Assembly (NCBI RefSeq): GCF_028598555.1
Contig: NZ_JAQRFN010000019.1
Location: 20,613 to 84,612 of the forward strand
Direction of reading: 5' to 3'
DNA length: 64,000 nt
Source of the DNA: Xenorhabdus anantnagensis
Lineage (GTDB): Bacteria > Pseudomonadota > Gammaproteobacteria > Enterobacterales > Enterobacteriaceae
Positions 33,455 through 43,175 of this stretch are shown piece by piece. Within the stretch, counting starts at the first letter, position 1; every line of letters begins with the position of its first letter. Both the position numbers and the translations under genes were made by a program. The notes under the pieces were generated by a model. It was not told the origin of the DNA, searched no databases, and worked only from the letters and a program-made list of their open reading frames with translations.

Positions 33455-36217
33455 TTATACAGGATGGCCGGGATCAATCTTCAACCCCCGTGCAACATCC
33501 ATTTTTCTGGCGACCAACACCGCAGCCTCCAGTTCACTGCACTGATGCTCCCGCATTAACGCACGCCGTTCGGCTTTTTCTTCTTTTTCTGTCATCCCCA
33601 GTGCCAGATAGAGGCTCGGCGGCACAACCCGGAACAGCGCTTCGATTTTTTTCGCCAGCACCACACCTTCGGTATAACAACGCGGGAGCTTACTGGCAGA
33701 AAGCAGTACGGTTTTTTGTTCTTCGTTGAGTTTTTTGAACCGCGCGATTTGTTCCACTTCATCCGGCGGCATAGTCAGACACAGCCACCATTCCGCCATG
33801 TTCAGCATTTTCTCAGCCGTATCCGGGTAGTCAGCGAGGTTTTGCGTGGCCAGCCACAACCAGGCCCCCAGTTTACGCCACATCTTGACGACTTTAGTCA
33901 TATAGGGAGACAACAGCGGATTGGTGGTGGTGATATGCCCTTCGTCAATCACCAGTTGCAGTTCCCTGTCCTGATACTGGTCACGTTCGGCGAGGTTATT
34001 GACGGTGTTAATCAGTGACACCATCGCCAGTGCCATCTGTGCCGAGTAGTTCTCTCGTGCCAGTGTCCCCAAATCAATTAACGTCACATCCACTTCCGGC
34101 CACGGGGTGCCGGGCCGGTTAAACAGTTCCCCTTCAAAACCCTGCGTAAACATTGACATGGCCCCCGCCATTTCATCGGCCCGTGCCCGGCGGTGGGCAG
34201 TGATTAACGGCTGGCCGTGTTCATCCTGCTGATGGTTGCGGGCAATGGCATACAGCGCAGTTTGTAAATCCGAGGCCACCATCTGATGCCCTGCCTCATA
34301 GCTGGTCTGCGCAGCCAGCATAATCGCTTCACGGATCAAACCGCGATCCGAACGGGTCAGGCGTTCTTCTTCTTTTTTCTCACCGCCGGTGATCATCAGC
34401 CGGGCGGCAATTTCCATCTCCCCCAGAATATCACGCTGTTCATCGCCGTCTTCCTGTGCTTCATCAGTCTCCGGAATATCGGCTTCATTAATCCGTAATT
34501 GTTTGGGACTAATTTTCAGTAACTGATGCGCATCAGCAAACAGCGCCAGACTGACGCCACAACCCGGTTTGATGCCGATTTTATTCACCGTCAGCCCCAG
34601 ACTGGCGTAATAGTCTGCCAACAGTCCAAAACTGTTCCCCGCCTCCACAATAAACAGACGCGACCGGTGGATCGCCATCAGTTGTACCAGCGAAGCACAC
34701 AACGTGGCGGATTTCCCTGCCCCGGTCGGGCCGAATAGCAATAAGTGCACGTTCTGGGTGCGATCCTGTTTGTTCATCGGATCAAAGGTCAGCGGCGCGC
34801 CGCCGCGATTAAAGAAACTGAAGCCCGGATGCCCGGTACCGGTTGAACGTCCGGTCACCGGCAGGAGTCCTGCCAGATGCTGGACCCACGTCAGGTGGCT
34901 GTACCAGTGTTTTTTGTCTTTCTGCGGGTTAAAGCCCATCGGCAACGCACGTAAATAGGCATTCAGTGGTGACACACTGAACTCCGGCCGCACAGGCTGC
35001 AATCCTGCACTCAACAATGTGGAAGAAAGCTGATGTACCCGATGATTCAGATTACCCAAATCCTGACCCCGCACCAGAAAGGTCAGTACACTGCGGTACA
35101 GTTTATGCCGTCGCCCCAGTAATTCCTTCACGGCCTGTACATCCTGCCGGACGCGCAGCGATTCGGTATTTTCCCCTACGGCATTTTTTGCCAGCCGGGT
35201 GAAACTCTCTTCCAGGGTATCCTGTGCCTGCGCCACAATGGTCAGCGTGACCACAGTGCCTTCCGGCATCATATCCATCAGCGCATTGATATTATCTCCC
35301 CGTTTCACTTCCCCTGTCAGGGTGCCCGGCTCGGGCGGACGCCGCAGGCGCTCAACCGGCACCGCTTTATGTGGCAGGCCGTCAAACCACCAGACACCGT
35401 TATCGGGATCAGACACCGGTGGGGTAAACCACAGGCTTTCGGCAAAGTCATTATTCACCGGGAGATCCGGCTGTGTGGGGAATTCATGACGCACTGCCCG
35501 GTAAAAATCGGCTTTGGTCATGCCCCAGTCCGGAGCCGGATTAAAATGACGCAGCAACCAGCTGTGGATCTGCCCGCCATCCTGCCGGGTCGCCACAATA
35601 CCGGCTGATGCCAGTGAGGAAACCAGTCGTTCACAGACCTGATTGAGTGCTGCCACCGACGATACCGTTTGAGGGTGAGCCTTCGATTTATGCGCAGGCA
35701 ACCAGCGGTAAACCACCATGCGCGTCTGGCGCTGCTGCCCCCGCCACGGTTGCCCGGTGATTAAGCTATCCTGAAATATCCCGTCTGGCTGCGCAATGCT
35801 GTGCAGGTGACGTGCTGATTCTGCCAGAAAAGCGTCAGTAAAGGCGGTACCCTGCGCCCACGGTTTCACATAGTCCCGCAGGGTATTGAGATAATTGTCA
35901 GGATCATCTTCATCCTGACAAAAAAACTGCACTACCCACGGCGAAATATCGTCCTCGTCCAGACTGTCCTGAATGGCATCTTCCAGTTGGTCGCGGATTT
36001 CAATCAACCGTTCAGCTGGACGCCCTTCGGTGGCGACCGGTTCAATCTGATAGACGGCCCCCACGGACACCCCGTCATCCAGCAATAAACACTGCCCGTC
36101 TTCCAGATATTCCACCCAGGGCAGGTAATCGATAATGGACGGATTCGCCCGGTAAATCGCCGCTTCATCCGTTTCGCGCAGTTTGCCGGGACGAGGCAAT
36201 GGGTTTGGATTATCCAT
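33455..36217 (-). CDS. traC: TraC/VirB4-type conjugative ATPase, TIGR03744 (PFL_4706 family)
   Basis: 920 residues. It contains Walker A FGPTGAGKSATL (about 505-515), Walker B LQLVIDEGH (about 755-760) and the downstream WLATQNLADY box of VirB4-like ATPases. It powers pilus assembly and DNA transfer from the inner-membrane face. The start overlaps the stop of the lipoprotein gene. It is followed by the rhs cargo in opposite orientation, so the tra block is interrupted between TIGR03744 and TIGR03757, where related ICEs often carry cargo. Confidence 0.92.
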   Translation of the reverse strand: MDNPNPLPRPGKLRETDEAAIYRANPSIIDYLPWVEYLEDGQCLLLDDGVSVGAVYQIEPVATEGRPAERLIEIRDQLEDAIQDSLDEDDISPWVVQFFCQDEDDPDNYLNTLRDYVKPWAQGTAFTDAFLAESARHLHSIAQPDGIFQDSLITGQPWRGQQRQTRMVVYRWLPAHKSKAHPQTVSSVAALNQVCERLVSSLASAGIVATRQDGGQIHSWLLRHFNPAPDWGMTKADFYRAVRHEFPTQPDLPVNNDFAESLWFTPPVSDPDNGVWWFDGLPHKAVPVERLRRPPEPGTLTGEVKRGDNINALMDMMPEGTVVTLTIVAQAQDTLEESFTRLAKNAVGENTESLRVRQDVQAVKELLGRRHKLYRSVLTFLVRGQDLGNLNHRVHQLSSTLLSAGLQPVRPEFSVSPLNAYLRALPMGFNPQKDKKHWYSHLTWVQHLAGLLPVTGRSTGTGHPGFSFFNRGGAPLTFDPMNKQDRTQNVHLLLFGPTGAGKSATLCASLVQLMAIHRSRLFIVEAGNSFGLLADYYASLGLTVNKIGIKPGCGVSLALFADAHQLLKISPKQLRINEADIPETDEAQEDGDEQRDILGEMEIAARLMITGGEKKEEERLTRSDRGLIREAIMLAAQTSYEAGHQMVASDLQTALYAIARNHQQDEHGQPLITAHRRARADEMAGAMSMFTQGFEGELFNRPGTPWPEVDVTLIDLGTLARENYSAQMALAMVSLINTVNNLAERDQYQDRELQLVIDEGHITTTNPLLSPYMTKVVKMWRKLGAWLWLATQNLADYPDTAEKMLNMAEWWLCLTMPPDEVEQIARFKKLNEEQKTVLLSASKLPRCYTEGVVLAKKIEALFRVVPPSLYLALGMTEKEEKAERRALMREHQCSELEAAVLVARKMDVARGLKIDPGHPV

Positions 36218-36618
36218 TACCGTGCCTCCGTGCGTTCACCCGGCAGGGCATACTGCACCTGCTGATAAAACGGGAATACCGTGCTGTAGCCCGGTACCGG
36301 GGTCTGACCGGCCACCAGATGCGGATAGACATACATCACCATATCGGGATTGGGCAGGCGGGGAAACTGCTGGCTGATTTCATGCTCTGCCGAGCGGCTG
36401 TAATTGTCAGGCTCATTCAGTGCCCGATTACGTTCAGCCGGGGTTAATGCCCGGCGCAGGGTTTGCCGGGCCTGTGCTACGCTCTGCCCCGCCTGATTTC
36501 CCTGCCACATGGCCAGTACCGTCTGTTCGCCGGCCGGGAGCAGCGTGTCTTTCGACGTTGAACAGCCTGCCAGCAGCCCCGTCAGACCTAACACGACAGC
36601 GTAGGTTATTTTTCGCAT
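36217..36618 (-). CDS. ICE lipoprotein TIGR03751
   Basis: 133 residues with a signal peptide and lipobox LLAGCSTS (Cys about 19). The rest is soluble and ends near PFYQQVQYALPG. TIGR03751 lipoproteins resemble TraV-type outer-membrane anchors of the transfer channel. It overlaps both neighbours. Confidence 0.85.
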   Translation of the reverse strand: MRKITYAVVLGLTGLLAGCSTSKDTLLPAGEQTVLAMWQGNQAGQSVAQARQTLRRALTPAERNRALNEPDNYSRSAEHEISQQFPRLPNPDMVMYVYPHLVAGQTPVPGYSTVFPFYQQVQYALPGERTEAR

Positions 36619-36956
36619 CCCTGAGCCTCCGGGCTACTAATCAGGGTAAACGTGGCAAATTCCGGGTGTACCGCCAGTTCCGATAAAGTAAACGGCAAGC
36701 GCTCCCAGTGTTCAACCCCGCTGTTGCCTGCAAGCATTGATTGCCACTGAAATTCGGTCAGCCGAAAAACGGTAAAATCCCCGTCATTCAGCCGTCGGCA
36801 TTCATTGCCGCTGGCGAGAGTCAATTGACTGCCCTGGGTACGCCCGGGTCGCCAGTCAAGCTGAACCGGTGTGGGTTCCGCCTGTGGTGTTATATGAGTT
36901 TGCAGACAATAAGGCGGGCTGGCACTAAACAGCCATTGAGAAGATGTCGTTTCCAT
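36606..36956 (-). CDS. Conserved ICE hypothetical protein
   Basis: 116 residues, no signal sequence, unrecognised. It lies between TIGR03752 and TIGR03751 with overlaps on both sides (36956 and 36606-36618). It is probably a late insertion into the tra operon that keeps its reading frame, since translation is coupled. Confidence 0.6.
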   Translation of the reverse strand: METTSSQWLFSASPPYCLQTHITPQAEPTPVQLDWRPGRTQGSQLTLASGNECRRLNDGDFTVFRLTEFQWQSMLAGNSGVEHWERLPFTLSELAVHPEFATFTLISSPEAQGCEK

Positions 36957-38368
36957 TAATCTAAGGCTTCCTGATGATGACGTTGAGCTGATTCACTAAA
37001 ACCGTAACGCACCTTACGGCCTGTTGTTTCATAATCAATCGCCAGACTTTGTGTGATATGCACCACTAACTTTGCACCGGGCGGCACATAAACCGCATCG
37101 AAGGTCTGGCTGTAACGCTGCCTGAGCCATTCGCTCATCTCATTCATGCCCCCGGCCACCGCTTTGCCGAGTGTCGCCTGACCGGCATTGCCGGTTAATG
37201 CGGATGTGATGCCACCGGTGCCGTTCGTTTGCGCGGTTTGCTGGCTCTCGTTCAGGGCATTGCCGGCGGAATTCATAGCTGACAGGGCAAACAGGGTCGG
37301 CAGATAGGTACTGGCATTGGATTTACGCTCACCGCTGATGCAGGGAATGCCATTTTCATCGGACAACCAGCCGATACCCTGCTGATTCTGTCCGCGGCCC
37401 GGCAAGGTGCGAACCGTACCATCCTGAAACACAAAGGTGATGGAATTAACCTGACCGCGCACGCAGGACAATGTCCAGTCGCCACTGGCGGAACCGGACA
37501 CCACCGCGCCTTCCACCTCCGGCAGTTCGATACCGTTAGCCGTCAGGTTGTCTTTGCCGATAAGAATTTTAAACGGATAAGGGTCAGTGACCGTGCCATT
37601 AACAGGAACGCGACCTAACAACGCAGTCATCGCCTGACTGCCAACTAAAGTCGCATTTTCCGGCAGGGTGTAGACCGGTTTTTCGTTGTCGGCCTTAGCC
37701 GATGGATTTTGGGGATTATTTTTTACGGTAGTCGGTTGTTCGCTTAAAAAAGAGGTGGGAAATTGCACCGCAGTTTTTCCATTGCCCATCGCTTGCCTAT
37801 CGGGGATTTTTTCATCGGCCGGGGTAACCCAGATAAGGTCATCCTGTCCTCTGATAGTGCCGGCAGAATATGAACTCCCTGCCAGCCCGCTACCCAGTGG
37901 CATCTGATGATCCGGTGCCGACAACGGCGTTGAATTTAACCGTTCAGTGAGCAAATCAATCTGGGCGAGCAACCCCTGCTGCTCATCTTGTAGCGTACGC
38001 TGGCGCTGTTCATCATCCTGCCGGATAGCCGCAACCGCGGCTTCTATCTGACCGGCAACATCCTGATTTTGTCCTTTTAAATGGTCATTTTCTTTTCGCA
38101 TCGCAGCATTCTGCTGGTCTAAGCGTTTCTGCTCTGCCCGCACGGTATTGAGCGTTCCGACCAGCGTGCGCAGGGTATCTTCCGGTGTATCCCCACCCAC
38201 CCCCAGTGCCTGTAACTCTTCCGGAGAGAGGGTCGCCAGCGCGTTATTCTGTGGTTTATCCGGCGCGCTATTCTCTGTTGAGCTGCAACTTCTGATACCA
38301 ATAAACCCGCCAATCACCAATACGGTCGGCACCAGTATTTTTACCAGACTGTTGGATTTAATCTGCAT
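36956..38368 (-). CDS. ICE conjugation protein TIGR03752, TraB-like
   Basis: 470 residues. One N-terminal membrane anchor (VKILVPTVLVIGGFIG), a coiled coil (about 70-145, rich in Q/E/R), then a folded C-terminal domain with PVNGTVTDPYPFKILIGKDNLTANG and GIPCISGE, typical of TIGR03752. This family is the TraB/VirB10-like core scaffold spanning the periplasm. Confidence 0.87.
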   Translation of the reverse strand: MQIKSNSLVKILVPTVLVIGGFIGIRSCSSTENSAPDKPQNNALATLSPEELQALGVGGDTPEDTLRTLVGTLNTVRAEQKRLDQQNAAMRKENDHLKGQNQDVAGQIEAAVAAIRQDDEQRQRTLQDEQQGLLAQIDLLTERLNSTPLSAPDHQMPLGSGLAGSSYSAGTIRGQDDLIWVTPADEKIPDRQAMGNGKTAVQFPTSFLSEQPTTVKNNPQNPSAKADNEKPVYTLPENATLVGSQAMTALLGRVPVNGTVTDPYPFKILIGKDNLTANGIELPEVEGAVVSGSASGDWTLSCVRGQVNSITFVFQDGTVRTLPGRGQNQQGIGWLSDENGIPCISGERKSNASTYLPTLFALSAMNSAGNALNESQQTAQTNGTGGITSALTGNAGQATLGKAVAGGMNEMSEWLRQRYSQTFDAVYVPPGAKLVVHITQSLAIDYETTGRKVRYGFSESAQRHHQEALD

Positions 38369-39191
38369 CGCGGCCTCCCGGTTTCACGGATACCGGTTCA
38401 GGGATTAACGCGTTACCCTGTGCCCCTTGGGTAACGAGATAGAGTACCGTGGTATCTTCGGGTGTCCCCGATTTTCCCAGCCAGCGATGCTGGAAGGTGG
38501 CGGTAACGAACTGTCCCTGTAAGGCACGTGGGTCAAGCGGGATAATACGTTTGGCGGTATTACGTAGTTTCAGGGCCATCACCGTATGGTGATGCCGTCG
38601 CCAGCCGGCCAGCGGGGTCACTTCAACCGGCTCTGACGGGTAGAGTGTGGTGATGGATGCGGGCAAACGCAGGTTCACCGGCTGAATGCCGCTGACCGGC
38701 TCAACCGTACGCAGGGGCGCATACAGTTGCTGCGCCGCATAGCGGGTTAACAGCACGGGAGTAGGCGCAGACCATGATGTTTTGCTCTGTGAGTGCGGTT
38801 TATCTTTTGAATCGATTGATTTCTCAGCCGGGTAAAGAATACGCACGGGTTCGCTGGCCCCGGTTTTGCCGGCGGTCACATCCAGTAAGATAATTTCGCC
38901 ATTCTCACTGTCCTGCAATTGCAGCCGGGTAGCTGGGAATGCTCTGTTGGCTTTCAGGTAAACCGCGCCGCCGGTGCTCTGTACCCGTAATTTATCATTC
39001 AGTGAGGGCGGAAAACCGACACGGACATTCCGGTCAGCAAAAATAATCCGCTCCTGACCAACCTGAAGCGTAATCGATAACGGAATACGCTCCCATGTCA
39101 GCAACTCATCGGCTTTTGCGCCAGCGCAGAACAGGAGGAGGCTGAGCAGCCCCAGCCCGATACCGCGCCAGTCAAATAAATCTCTTCTCAT
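38358..39191 (-). CDS. ICE conjugation protein TIGR03749, TraK-like
   Basis: 277 residues from ATG 39191, which overlaps the upstream stop (ATGA). A signal peptide follows (GIGLGLLSLLLFCAGAKA). The mature part contains ERIIFADRNVRVGFP and VYLKANRAFPATRLQLQDS, typical of TraK/VirB9-like secretin-associated proteins. It overlaps the TIGR03752 gene. Confidence 0.86.
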   Translation of the reverse strand: MRRDLFDWRGIGLGLLSLLLFCAGAKADELLTWERIPLSITLQVGQERIIFADRNVRVGFPPSLNDKLRVQSTGGAVYLKANRAFPATRLQLQDSENGEIILLDVTAGKTGASEPVRILYPAEKSIDSKDKPHSQSKTSWSAPTPVLLTRYAAQQLYAPLRTVEPVSGIQPVNLRLPASITTLYPSEPVEVTPLAGWRRHHHTVMALKLRNTAKRIIPLDPRALQGQFVTATFQHRWLGKSGTPEDTTVLYLVTQGAQGNALIPEPVSVKPGGRDAD

Positions 39192-39844
39192 TGAAATACG
39201 CCTTTTTTCTCTTCCGCTGGCGGTGGCAGCGCTTCCAGCCGCTGTGGCATCCCGTCGTAGCAATCCAGTGCCAGACCAAAAGGATTACGCTCCGCATCCC
39301 CTTCCCAGCGCACCACTTTCAGCGGATAGCGCACCAGTGCCCGTTTGACCGGTTCGGCGTGATAATATTCATCCGCCACCAAATCCAGCCGTACTACCCA
39401 GTTATCACGGTCACGCACCGTCACACTGCGCGTCTCATAGCCCCGGCCGGGCACTTCATACACCACCCGCACCCGGTCGAGCAATTCACCGCTGTCAGCC
39501 CGGATTCGGGCATCCTCGCGCAGAAAATCCTGACACGCGGGAGTCAGATAAGGGGATAAGGCCTCAATTTTGGCCGGATAATCCTGTGCCCCGTTCTTCG
39601 GCCAGGCATGCAGTTGCTGGAAAATATAAAAGGCAAAGCTGTAGACACTCGGTGCCGGCACTTCCCACCACGCCCGGGTGCTGCCACTGCGTAAATCCGG
39701 CGGATTATGAATAGTCAGATTGCGTGGGGACGCCATCCAACCCAGCAGACTCATCAGCAGCACTCCCACCAGAATGCCGCACGCCACCCGCAGGGTCAGA
39801 ATATGCTGATCCCGGTTTCTGACCGCATGACGAAAGCGACTCAT
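39188..39844 (-). CDS. ICE conjugation protein TIGR03746, TraE-like
   Basis: 218 residues from ATG 39844, overlapping the stop of TIGR03750 (TGATG). One N-terminal transmembrane segment (VACGILVGVLLMSLLGW), then a soluble domain (SVYSFAFYIFQQLHAWP ... YETRSVTVRDRDNW). This is the TraE/VirB8-like pattern. Confidence 0.86.
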   Translation of the reverse strand: MSRFRHAVRNRDQHILTLRVACGILVGVLLMSLLGWMASPRNLTIHNPPDLRSGSTRAWWEVPAPSVYSFAFYIFQQLHAWPKNGAQDYPAKIEALSPYLTPACQDFLREDARIRADSGELLDRVRVVYEVPGRGYETRSVTVRDRDNWVVRLDLVADEYYHAEPVKRALVRYPLKVVRWEGDAERNPFGLALDCYDGMPQRLEALPPPAEEKKGVFQ

Positions 39845-40227
39845 CACACGCCTCTCCCGTTGCGGTGCGCTTGCCTGCTGCGGCGTAATGACCAACCCTG
39901 CGCCGCAATAATCAACGTCGGGTCACCCAGCCCTAACCGGCGTTTTTTCTCGGCCAGTTTCTGCCAGAGATAGTTTTCCGGTTTACCTCGCTTCAGCTGA
40001 GCGAGCCAGCGCCCGCCAACGCTCATCAGTAACAACGGCATCATCAGCATGCCGGTCGGCAGCATCACCCAACCGGCAAACGGAATGAAGGGAAGGCTGA
40101 CCACCAGACCGAGGGCCAGCCCCGCGATGGCGGCCATTCCCATCTCCGGCGTGGTGAAGCCGCGAAATACAACGGGTTCGGCGTTTAAGCGATCGGGTAA
40201 AAAGGGGATCGTCTGCATCCGCGGCAC
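39844..40227 (-). CDS. ICE conjugation membrane protein TIGR03750, TraL-like
   Basis: 127 residues. N-terminal IPFLPDRLNAEPVVFRGFT, then two transmembrane segments (about 30-75) and a basic C-terminus. This is the TraL-like family. It ends overlapping TIGR03746 and follows TIGR03745 by one base. Confidence 0.86.
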   Translation of the reverse strand: MPRMQTIPFLPDRLNAEPVVFRGFTTPEMGMAAIAGLALGLVVSLPFIPFAGWVMLPTGMLMMPLLLMSVGGRWLAQLKRGKPENYLWQKLAEKKRRLGLGDPTLIIAAQGWSLRRSRQAHRNGRGV

Positions 40228-40228
40228 C

Positions 40229-40606
40229 TTAAAAAATAATGTTGGCCGATTTTGCCAGCAACCAGATCACCGCAACCAGCAACACAATACCGACCACAAT
40301 AATCGAGCCGAACTGGGTCCACGTAGCTTTGCCGTCACGCACTTCAGAGAAGGTTTCCACTGCCGCCGAGGCCACTTTAAAGAACGCCACCGCCGAGAGG
40401 ATAAGCCCGCCAATCACAATACCATCCTGCGCATACCCTTTTACCTGCCCCATTAATCCGCCACGCCCCCCACTTGAGGGCGGTTCAATCGAAGGTAAAT
40501 CGGCCCAGGCAGACTCACAGGAAACACCCAGCAGCAACAGAAAAGTGCTGACCCGGGTCATCAGGTTTGTGCTGAACTGACGGCAGGCTGTAAAAATTCG
40601 TTTCAT
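40229..40606 (-). CDS. ICE conjugation pilin-like membrane protein TIGR03745
   Basis: 125 residues with a signal-like N-terminus, a Gly/Ser-rich segment (PSSGGRGGLMGQVKGYAQDG) and two C-terminal transmembrane segments. This is the TIGR03745 family, small membrane proteins that resemble TraA/VirB2 pilins. Confidence 0.82.
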   Translation of the reverse strand: MKRIFTACRQFSTNLMTRVSTFLLLLGVSCESAWADLPSIEPPSSGGRGGLMGQVKGYAQDGIVIGGLILSAVAFFKVASAAVETFSEVRDGKATWTQFGSIIVVGIVLLVAVIWLLAKSANIIF

Positions 40607-40640
40607 AGTGATTCAGTTCCTTTTTGTTATGTTTATTGAC

Positions 40641-40877
40641 TCAACTGGCAAACATCCAGACAGCCACGACCAGCAAGATAGCGGTACGCATGGCAAACTG
40701 ACTGAGGGTTTGATTGCGGATTTTTTCATTCGCCCAGCCGTTCCAGACCTCCACCGCCGCCCAGGCCGCCCACAAAAACAACGTAGCCAGAAAAAAACCG
40801 ACACACACCAGAGACAGAAAATAAATATCAAAGTGTCCTGAAGCCGCTTCAAAGGCATGGCGTTGTGCCGGGGTCAT
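40641..40877 (-). CDS. ICE conjugation membrane protein TIGR03758
   Basis: 78 residues starting MTPAQRHAFEAASG, with two hydrophobic segments (about 16-38 and 62-76) and AAWAAVEVWNGWANEKI between them. This is typical of TIGR03758. It overlaps RAQPRD by 4 nt. Confidence 0.82.
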   Translation of the reverse strand: MTPAQRHAFEAASGHFDIYFLSLVCVGFFLATLFLWAAWAAVEVWNGWANEKIRNQTLSQFAMRTAILLVVAVWMFAS

Positions 40878-41203
40878 TGTGAGTGTTCCTGACGGTAATC
40901 ACCGGAGATGGTCGCAGGAACACGGGGTTGCTCGCGGGAAGGACTCAGGTAGTGATCGATACCGGCTTTGAGGGTATTGAGATCCGCCCTGATGCGTGAA
41001 TAATCAAAGTGATAACGAGGATGTTCTGACGGGTCAGATTGCTTTTCGGCGAGACTGGCACGTTCCAGCGCTATCTGTACCTGCTCAATCAGACGTTTGG
41101 CACTGGCCAGTTCATCTTTCTCCGCCGCCTGTGCGATTGGCATACACAATACAGTCAATCCCAGCAGACAGGCCGCACCGGATATCGAAAAGCAACAACG
41201 CAT
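40874..41203 (-). CDS. RAQPRD family ICE protein TIGR01690
   Basis: 109 residues with a signal peptide (ACLLGLTVLCMPIAQA) and a helical mature part. The family name motif RAQPRD appears here as REQPRVP, followed by ISGDYR. Periplasmic protein of unknown function that begins the TIGR03758-03745-03750 set in this ICE family. Confidence 0.84.
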   Translation of the reverse strand: MRCCFSISGAACLLGLTVLCMPIAQAAEKDELASAKRLIEQVQIALERASLAEKQSDPSEHPRYHFDYSRIRADLNTLKAGIDHYLSPSREQPRVPATISGDYRQEHSQ

Positions 41204-41349
41204 AAAGACTCACCTCATCATAGACTCCGAGTGCGAGGATGCGGTGTTTTCTAAATCAGATCAGCAATAAACTCTTTATGCTTTGGTGAAAATTAGCTAA
41301 ATAGTCTGACTAATTTATTTGATTAATGATTTCACAATGAAGGAATAAT

Positions 41350-42042
41350 ATGCTGCGGATTGATTTACACGTCCCCGATGATGAGTATGAGACAGTGAAA
41401 AAGCTGGGCGCACACTGGGATGCGGCCGCCCAAATCTGGTATATCGATGGCAGTTTTGACCCGGAGCCGTTTATGCAGTGGCTGCCGTTTTACAATGTGC
41501 ATGCGGAATACTGGTATCTCGCCCAAACCCGGATACCCTGTCCGCACTGTCATGAACCCACCACCGTCACTGCCTTTATGTTACCCGCCGGACACCAATT
41601 ACTGGAAGCAGAGAAGGATGAGGAACCCGACACGGAAGTGGACTACACCGAACAGGACAGACCGGCATTTGTGTTTTATATCGTCGATATCCCGTCTATC
41701 GTGCGTAATGTGCTACCCGGTTTTCACCACACCCTGCGCAAAGCCATCAGCCAACAGTTACATCGACAGCACTGGATAAACCACTGCGAACACTGTGACG
41801 CACAGCAGGACGATACCGAACTGTTTGCCGACATCGGTGGCGCGTTTTTTCCGGCTTCCAAAGAACAGGCCGCGACTATTCAGCTGCACCGAATCGATCA
41901 GCCATTCGTAGTGTATTGTGAAGATACTTCGCACGAACATTACTGTTTCGATCCAAAGGGAAGTAACCGGGCCTGTCAGGCCTGTGACTGGTTTGAGTAC
42001 ATGACACAGGTAATTAACACCCCGTCCAGATATCGCCATTAA
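41350..42042 (+). CDS. DUF5710 domain protein with zinc-ribbon-like Cys pairs
   Basis: 230 residues on the plus strand, opposite to the surrounding tra genes, so it is likely cargo. The N-terminal LHVPDDEYETVKKLGAHWD with QIWYIDG is the DUF5710 pattern, common in plasmid and ICE primase/helicase accessory proteins. CPHCHEP and CEHCDA suggest a zinc site. Its role is unknown. A terminator follows at 42058-42100. Confidence 0.65.
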   Translation: MLRIDLHVPDDEYETVKKLGAHWDAAAQIWYIDGSFDPEPFMQWLPFYNVHAEYWYLAQTRIPCPHCHEPTTVTAFMLPAGHQLLEAEKDEEPDTEVDYTEQDRPAFVFYIVDIPSIVRNVLPGFHHTLRKAISQQLHRQHWINHCEHCDAQQDDTELFADIGGAFFPASKEQAATIQLHRIDQPFVVYCEDTSHEHYCFDPKGSNRACQACDWFEYMTQVINTPSRYRH

Positions 42043-42057
42043 TCCAGCCTTAACATC

Positions 42058-42100
42058 CAGATTTGATGGAGTTTGTTGCTACATCAAATCTGAATTTTTA
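42058..42100 (+). terminator. Intrinsic terminator after the DUF5710 gene
   Basis: CAGATTTGATG and CATCAAATCTG form an 11-bp stem with a 13-nt loop, followed by AATTTTTA. Confidence 0.8.
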
Positions 42101-42371
42101 TCATTAAAAATCTCCGCTGATTATTAGGGCGTGTAATGAGCAGCTGTCTTTCATTTTAAACCTTTTTCTTTTTTGTTGATATGGGGTTCATCCAAAGATT
42201 TTGAACGCCTAATTCAAGGCTTCTAACATAGTATCTGGGAGTTATCCCTTTCTCTTCACGATCAAATATATAATGACAATTTCCTTGAAAATAATTGATC
42301 TGCCTATTGAATTTGCTTAGCCAAAAGCTAATTTCCAGTGAGAGGCTGAAACCTTGCATTTTGAAAAATGG

Positions 42372-43175
42372 TCACGCATGTAACGTGTTAGTTTTTTTCC
42401 TCCCCCAGACGGCGATATTCGCGCCTCCAAATGCCCAAAAATCAGGCGAGTTGAGTAGCTGTAAACCCTGTTCAAACATGTCCAAAGATAATGATGATTC
42501 TGTCAGTATTTTTTCACGTATTTGTTCCGCAGTTAATTCAAAGAATTTCGCTGCCGCCCTCCCACCTTGAATGACAGGAAATTCGCCTTCTCCTCCAACT
42601 TGCGTCAGTTCCGTTGTGGCAATAATTTCTGGTAGGTTACGCATCCAGAAGCCGTCTCGTCCGGATGGTGTGGCGACTGAATTAACTAAAGCTGTCATGA
42701 ACTCACGATATACAGCAGATGACGACGTATTTATTGGGAAAAAGTCAACATCTTCTAATAGTAATATTCCAGAAGGACGAAGCGCATCAATCATCCGTTG
42801 AATAACACATTCCAGATTTGAGGGTAAATGATAAAGAACCCAACGAGCATGGATAAAATCAAACGATGAGCATGGTAGCGCCGACTTTAGAATATCATGC
42901 TCCCATACTTCAAGATTTGGGAGCTCGATATGATCGAGTAATGTTGTATTGATATCCGTTGCCACCACACTGCCGTTAGCTCCAACATGTTTACACAGCC
43001 ATTTAGCCATTGAACCATTTCCGGCCCCAATTTCCAGACAACGAGAGCCTTGGCTAAGGTCGAGCATTTTTATACGACGCTGAGTCAGGGGATCTAATTG
43101 TTGTTCTAATAACGATAAACGATGGCTAGCCTGTTTATAAGAATTATCCAATCTATAATTTGACATAAGTGACAT
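42372..43175 (-). CDS. Class I SAM-dependent methyltransferase (cargo)
   Basis: 267 residues. SAM-binding motif I LEIGAGNGSMAKWL (about 47-60), acidic motif II VVATDINTTLL, and HARWVLYHLP at the motif IV/V position, with the pattern of UbiE/type-11 methyltransferases. The acceptor cannot be told from sequence. It lies between TIGR03747 and the DUF5710 gene, is AT-rich, and is probably cargo. The start may be the ATG at 43175 or 43166. The ~205-nt stretch after it (42156-42359, minus) has an open frame with no recognised family. Confidence 0.75.
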   Translation of the reverse strand: MSLMSNYRLDNSYKQASHRLSLLEQQLDPLTQRRIKMLDLSQGSRCLEIGAGNGSMAKWLCKHVGANGSVVATDINTTLLDHIELPNLEVWEHDILKSALPCSSFDFIHARWVLYHLPSNLECVIQRMIDALRPSGILLLEDVDFFPINTSSSAVYREFMTALVNSVATPSGRDGFWMRNLPEIIATTELTQVGGEGEFPVIQGGRAAAKFFELTAEQIREKILTESSLSLDMFEQGLQLLNSPDFWAFGGANIAVWGRKKTNTLHA